DNA of 64,000 bases, from the NCBI RefSeq assembly GCF_003441595.1, contig NZ_CP031848.1:1798001-1862000 (forward strand). The letters run 5' to 3'. This document shows, piece by piece, positions 62,178 through 64,000 of this stretch. Under the pieces are notes generated by a model that worked only from the letters and a program-made list of their open reading frames with translations, had not been told where the DNA came from and did no database searches. Source of the stretch: Marinobacter sp. Arc7-DN-1 (GTDB lineage Bacteria > Pseudomonadota > Gammaproteobacteria > Pseudomonadales > Oleiphilaceae). The stretch's first letter is position 1. Each line of letters starts with the position of its first letter. The position numbers and the translations under genes are program-made.

Positions 62178-63680
62178 TTATCCGACAACAACAGCCTGCC
62201 GGCGACGCTCTTCCTCTTCAATCTGCAGATCCACGGAAGACACGTGGTATTCCTCCGAGAACCCGCTCTCAGGCTCTTTCAGCCACATCATGCACAGCAG
62301 CCAGCTGACAAATGCGCCACCGGCAATGATGTAGAAGAACTGAGAGGGCGTTACAAAGGTGAAAATAGTGAGGTACACCACCGCGCCCACATTGCCATAG
62401 GCACCCGCCATCCCGGAAATCTGGCCGGTGAGGCGACGCTTGATAGAGGGAATGATTCCGAATGTCGCACCTTCCGCACCCTGCACAAAGAAGGATGTGA
62501 ACACGGTGATCCCCACGGCGATGATCAGGGGCCAGTTGGAGTTCATCAGGCCCATCAGCGCGAAGCCCACCGAGATCCCGAACATGTAGCTGAGCATCAC
62601 AAACCGGCGATTGCCCATACGGTCTGAAACCAGGCCACCCATCGGGCGTGCCACCAGGTTCACGAAGGCGAAGGAAGCAGCGATCAGGCCGGCAGCGGTG
62701 GCGCTCAGGCTCCAGGTTTCCTCGAAGAACATCGGCAGCATGGAAACCACCGCCAGCTCGGCACCAAAGTTCGCGAAGTAGGTGCTGTTCAGCGCAGCAA
62801 CGCTGTTGAACGGGTATTTGTCATCCTCGGGCACGCCTTTTTTAAGGATCGGCACGTTCACCCTCAGGATCTGGACAATCTGGTAGCCCACAATGGCGAC
62901 AATCACAGCGTAACAGATGGCCGCTCCGGTGGCACTCAGGTACCCCATGTTTTCGATACGCCAGACCAGAATACCAAGCACACCCACCAGCGGAATGGTC
63001 CACAGGATCAGCTTGATCATGTCGCCCCAGTTGCTGACTTCCAGCGCCACCGCCTTGCGCGGCTTGCGATGAACCGTGCCAACAGGGCCGTCGGTAATCG
63101 CGAACCAGTAGTAAACGCCGTAAGCCGCCATCACGATCGCGCTTTGGGCGATGGCCCAGCGCCAGCCATCTTCACCGCCATACATTTGCAGGGCGATGGT
63201 CGGCAAGGTGATTGCCGCGGCAGCGGAACCGAAATTGCCCCAGCCAGCATAGAAGCCTTCGGCAAAGCCGATGTCTTTCGGTTTGAACCACATGGCGGTC
63301 ATGTGGATACCCACCACAAAGCTGGCACCAATGGAGCTGAGCACCAGGCGGCTGACCAGGAGCTGGGTCATGGTGTTGCCGAACGCAAATACCAGGGCAG
63401 GGATGGCCATCAATACCATCAGTACCGAAAACACCCGGCGGGGGCCGAAGCGGTCCAGGGCCATGCCCACGATAATCCGGGCAGGTATGGTCAGCGCTAC
63501 GTTGGCGATGGCAAACAGGCGAAGATCATCCGCGGTGAGCCAGTTGACGCTTTTGAGCATACTGGATGCCAGCGGCGCCATGTTGAACCACACGTAGAAG
63601 GTTATAAAGAATGCGATCCAGGTCAGGTGCAGGGCCCTGACTTCCGGATTTTTGACGTGGAAAACGTCTGCGACTTTCAT
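62178..63680 (-). CDS. narK2: NarK-type nitrate/nitrite transporter 2
   Basis: The 500-residue MFS transporter has nitrate signatures AGWGNFGSAAAAI (about 165) and AGAYGNVGAVVYL (about 437). The lengths and loops differ from the NarK at 59921, so the two belong to different subtypes (the proton-symport and antiport types are the usual pair). GGGAGGCTGAC precedes the ATG. The upstream universal stress protein gene ends 47 bases before it in the same direction, so the two may be co-transcribed from outside the window. Confidence 0.92.
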   Translation of the reverse strand: MKVADVFHVKNPEVRALHLTWIAFFITFYVWFNMAPLASSMLKSVNWLTADDLRLFAIANVALTIPARIIVGMALDRFGPRRVFSVLMVLMAIPALVFAFGNTMTQLLVSRLVLSSIGASFVVGIHMTAMWFKPKDIGFAEGFYAGWGNFGSAAAAITLPTIALQMYGGEDGWRWAIAQSAIVMAAYGVYYWFAITDGPVGTVHRKPRKAVALEVSNWGDMIKLILWTIPLVGVLGILVWRIENMGYLSATGAAICYAVIVAIVGYQIVQILRVNVPILKKGVPEDDKYPFNSVAALNSTYFANFGAELAVVSMLPMFFEETWSLSATAAGLIAASFAFVNLVARPMGGLVSDRMGNRRFVMLSYMFGISVGFALMGLMNSNWPLIIAVGITVFTSFFVQGAEGATFGIIPSIKRRLTGQISGMAGAYGNVGAVVYLTIFTFVTPSQFFYIIAGGAFVSWLLCMMWLKEPESGFSEEYHVSSVDLQIEEEERRRQAVVVG

Positions 63681-63727
63681 GTCAGCCTCCCTGGGCTATC
63701 AGATACAGAAACGGTTAGGCGCCAGTC

Positions 63728-64000
63728 TCAACGGCTGGGCAAAATAAGGAGCGGACACTGGATCCGGCGGGCGAGGAAGGAACTCACGCTGCCGAAGGTC
63801 ATGTAATCCAATTCGTCCACGAAATAGGTCAGCGAGCGGGCGATAAATCCGCCGTCCGGTTCATTGCTGTGGCGCGCAATAACGAGCATATCGGGATGGA
63901 TCTTTTTCTCCGCGGCGTACAGCAGCATTTTCCGCGCATCCCCCTCAAGCAGCATGCTTTCGGCGGAAATCTGCTCCTGCTCGCACACTCCCAGGGCCTC
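63728..64000 (-). CDS. Universal stress protein (UspA family), C-terminal part
   Basis: The frame runs to the window edge, so its 5' end lies outside. The 90 visible residues include HPDMLVIARHSNE, then YMTFGSVSSFLARRIQCPLLILPSR, the usual end of UspA-type proteins with GSVSSFLARR in place of the G-S-x-x-x-x ATP-binding loop. It precedes narK2 closely. Usp genes near nitrate respiration clusters often respond to anaerobiosis. Confidence 0.85.
   Translation of the reverse strand, partial: EALGVCEQEQISAESMLLEGDARKMLLYAAEKKIHPDMLVIARHSNEPDGGFIARSLTYFVDELDYMTFGSVSSFLARRIQCPLLILPSR

Overview
The window looks like chromosome of a marine denitrifying gammaproteobacterium, most like Marinobacter. 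The evidence is overall gene content, a GC-rich base composition, cd1-type nitrite reductase with separate nirD/L/G/H genes, a norCB reductase, and a rich set of periplasmic metal and redox genes. No rRNA, tRNA, CRISPR array, integrase or intact insertion sequence was seen. Assignments come from reading motifs by eye; no database search was run.

Left half (about 1-38,500), metal and envelope stress. The window opens inside an OmpR-family response regulator followed by its sensor kinase. Two porin plus secreted-protein pairs follow (1.5-4.4 kb and 25.0-28.0 kb), with two heavy-metal P-type ATPases, an archaeal-type (type II) GAPDH with a phospholipase-D-family protein, a cyclopropane fatty acid synthase, and an MMPL/RND, LolA-like and outer-membrane operon next to an ArsR regulator with the two-cysteine signature of SqrR/BigR. 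Then come a porin and two c-type cytochromes, a CcdA-like protein, the multicopper oxidase CopA with CopB, an APC permease operon, a CDF zinc/cadmium exporter, CtaG and Sco for cytochrome oxidase copper assembly, and a CadR/PbrR-type regulator. Nine exact copies of the tandem operator TTCAG-N6-TTCAG, all oriented alike relative to a downstream gene, tie most of these units into one apparent regulon. This is the main unexplained signal in the window.

Right half (about 38,600-64,000), denitrification. Gene order is norC-norB-(NapH/CcoG-like ferredoxin)-norD-norE-norF rightward, then nirC-nirF-(PhnD-like)-norQ-(membrane protein) leftward, and nirS-nirD-nirL-nirG-nirH-nirJ-nirE-nirN rightward. 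Next come a DNR-type regulator, a WrbA-like flavoprotein, a hemolysin III/TrhA protein, a Yip1-like protein, NnrS, a NarK transporter, a globin, a second NarK-type transporter and a universal stress protein cut by the window end. FNR/DNR-type boxes (TTGAT-N4-ATCAA and variants) precede norC, nirS, nirC, dnr and narK. Those at norC, nirS, narK and dnr sit at distances that fit class II activation and the chosen start codons.

The halves connect: copper is a cofactor for oxidases and for many denitrification enzymes. Two further FNR-type boxes lie beside TTCAG boxes in the metal half (23.88 kb and 34.19 kb), suggesting combined oxygen/nitric oxide and metal control.
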